Shown here: in pieces, positions 32,524-33,319 of the stretch
Layout: the number at the start of each line of letters is the position of its first letter
How positions within the stretch are numbered: the first letter of the stretch is position 1
NCBI GenBank assembly: GCA_024710905.1
Contig: JANJTV010000048.1
Span: 1-33,319, forward strand
DNA length: 33,319 nucleotides
Origin: Anaerolineales bacterium
GTDB taxonomy: Bacteria; Chloroflexota; Anaerolineae; Anaerolineales; Villigracilaceae
Direction: 5' to 3'
Notes under the pieces: generated by a model
The model's database searches: none
What the model was told of the DNA's origin: nothing
What the model saw: the letters and a program-made list of their open reading frames with translations, nothing else
Program-made: the position numbers and the translations under genes

Positions 32524-33319
32524 ATGGAACTCCCCACCCACATCGCCAACCTCCCGCCCTACACGCCCATCGAACCCTTCGATGTTCTCTCCGAGCGCGT
32601 TGGCCGCCGCCCCGAAGAGATTATCAAACTCGACGCCAACGAAAACCCCCACGGCATGTCGCCGCGCGCCCGCGCGGCCCTCGCCAGCCTGGCCTATGGA
32701 CACATCTATCCCGACCCTGAATCGCGTGCCCTGCGTGCCGCCCTCAGTCATTTCACCGGCGTCCCTGCCGAAAACCTGCTCCCCGGTGCCGGCGCTGATG
32801 AGCTGATCGACTTAATCATGCGCGTCGCACTTAGCCCCGGCGATGCCATCATCAACTGCCCGCCAACCTTCGGCATGTACGCCTTCGACGCTGACCTGAA
32901 TAATGCCAAAGTGATTAACGTCCCGCGCAAAAGTGATTTTTCTTTGGATGTGGATGGGATGTTCTCTGCCTTTGAGCGTTACCAGCCAAAAATTATTTTC
33001 CTGGCCTCGCCCAACAACCCCGACGGATCACTCCTCCCGTCGCCTGTCTTGCAAAAACTATTAACCTTACCTGCGCTGATAGTTTTAGACGAAGCCTACA
33101 TTGAATTTTCAGGAGAGAAATCTGCCATCACCCTTGTCCCTGATACCCAAAACCTGATTACGTTAAGAACCTTCAGCAAACTCGCTGGCCTCGCCGGGTT
33201 GCGCGTTGGTTACGGGGCTTTCCCGGCATGGCTGATGCCGACCCTGTGGAAGGCCAAACAACCTTATAACGTCAACGTTGCCGCCAGCGTTGCCGCAATT
33301 GCCTCGCTTGAAGACCCTG
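32524..33319 (+). CDS. hisC: Histidinol-phosphate aminotransferase, N-terminal part (runs off the window)
   Basis: 265 codons are present before the window ends. 'PYTPIEPFDVLSERVGRRPEEIIKLDANENPHGMSP' in parts, 'IYPDPESRALRAALSHFTG', 'GAGADELIDLIMRV', 'FLASPNNPDGSLL', 'IVLDEAYIEFS' and 'RTFSKLAGLAGLRVGYG' (PLP Lys219) identify a class I/II aminotransferase of the HisC subgroup. It converts imidazole-acetol phosphate to histidinol phosphate using glutamate. Start is uncertain: ATG 32524 gives the usual N-terminus MELPTHIANLPPY, but has only a distant GGAAAG. ATG 32485, in frame, adds 13 residues and lies in the hairpin loop. Third gene of the his operon. Confidence 0.93.
   Translation, partial: MELPTHIANLPPYTPIEPFDVLSERVGRRPEEIIKLDANENPHGMSPRARAALASLAYGHIYPDPESRALRAALSHFTGVPAENLLPGAGADELIDLIMRVALSPGDAIINCPPTFGMYAFDADLNNAKVINVPRKSDFSLDVDGMFSAFERYQPKIIFLASPNNPDGSLLPSPVLQKLLTLPALIVLDEAYIEFSGEKSAITLVPDTQNLITLRTFSKLAGLAGLRVGYGAFPAWLMPTLWKAKQPYNVNVAASVAAIASLEDP

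Noticed and set aside
32504..32806. 100-codon frame overlapping the start of hisC
   Set aside because: Pro/Ser-rich out-of-frame reading of hisC; the HisC frame carries all family motifs.

Overview
The window reads as a chromosomal segment of a Gram-positive-type or monoderm-like bacterium, most plausibly a member of the Chloroflexota (Anaerolineae-like). This rests on gene-family impressions only: lipoproteins with LxAC lipoboxes, a DUF4349 lipoprotein, a long PstA, an HMG-CoA reductase gene, and dnaA without dnaN beside it. No search was run. Base composition is moderately GC-rich, coding density is high, and no mobile element, CRISPR array, tRNA or rRNA was seen.

Layout. 1-252 (-): 5' end of a class II HMG-CoA reductase. 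356-1468: membrane acyltransferase. 1535-3211: cytoplasmic GAF-GAF histidine kinase of the NarX/DesK type. 3212-3673: a 462-bp gap rich in inverted repeats, which carries the dnaA promoter. 3674-5029: dnaA. 5180-6571: 7TM-PAS receptor without a kinase domain. 6612-7577 (-): ECF sigma factor and a zinc-finger anti-sigma-like protein. 7612-9141: a thioredoxin-fold lipoprotein whose CxxC is encoded as TGA-x-x-Cys (a predicted selenoprotein), followed by an MsrP-type methionine-sulfoxide reductase. 9259-10233: DUF4349 lipoprotein. 10282-12072 (-): class III adenylate cyclase.

12202-14186 encodes a PhoB/PhoR-type two-component system. It is followed by an arsenic island (14221-19766): ArsR, a double-domain ArsM methyltransferase, an ArsP permease, a mini-thioredoxin, an ArsC arsenate reductase, a thioredoxin-like protein and an Acr3 arsenite exporter. 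A 29-codon membrane mini-protein (19872-19961) separates it from two phosphate-uptake operons, pstSCAB-phoU (20062-24876) and pstSCAB-phoU (25746-29879). A third, divergently transcribed pstB lies between them. The end of the window (29886-33319) is a histidine operon, hisG-hisD-hisC. It is preceded by a strong promoter, a leader peptide with four consecutive His codons and an intrinsic terminator, which is a classical transcription attenuator.

How the parts fit. PhoB/PhoR probably control the pst genes: TTAACA-like hexamers phased at exactly 11 bp occur before phoB, before pstS1 and in the pstB2/pstS2 divergent gap. Arsenate enters cells through phosphate transporters, so an arsenic-detoxification island next to pst and pho is functionally coherent. 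ArsR probably acts on two matching operators (ATCGTAW-N2-TTACGAT), one over its own promoter and one just upstream of arsM. Several genes have a TATAAT-like box only 6-11 nt before the start codon, which suggests frequent leaderless or near-leaderless mRNAs. The observations most worth checking are the predicted selenoprotein, the his attenuator, the phased Pho boxes, the fused ArsM with a repeated Cys-rich linker, and the non-canonical motifs in the second and third PstB proteins.
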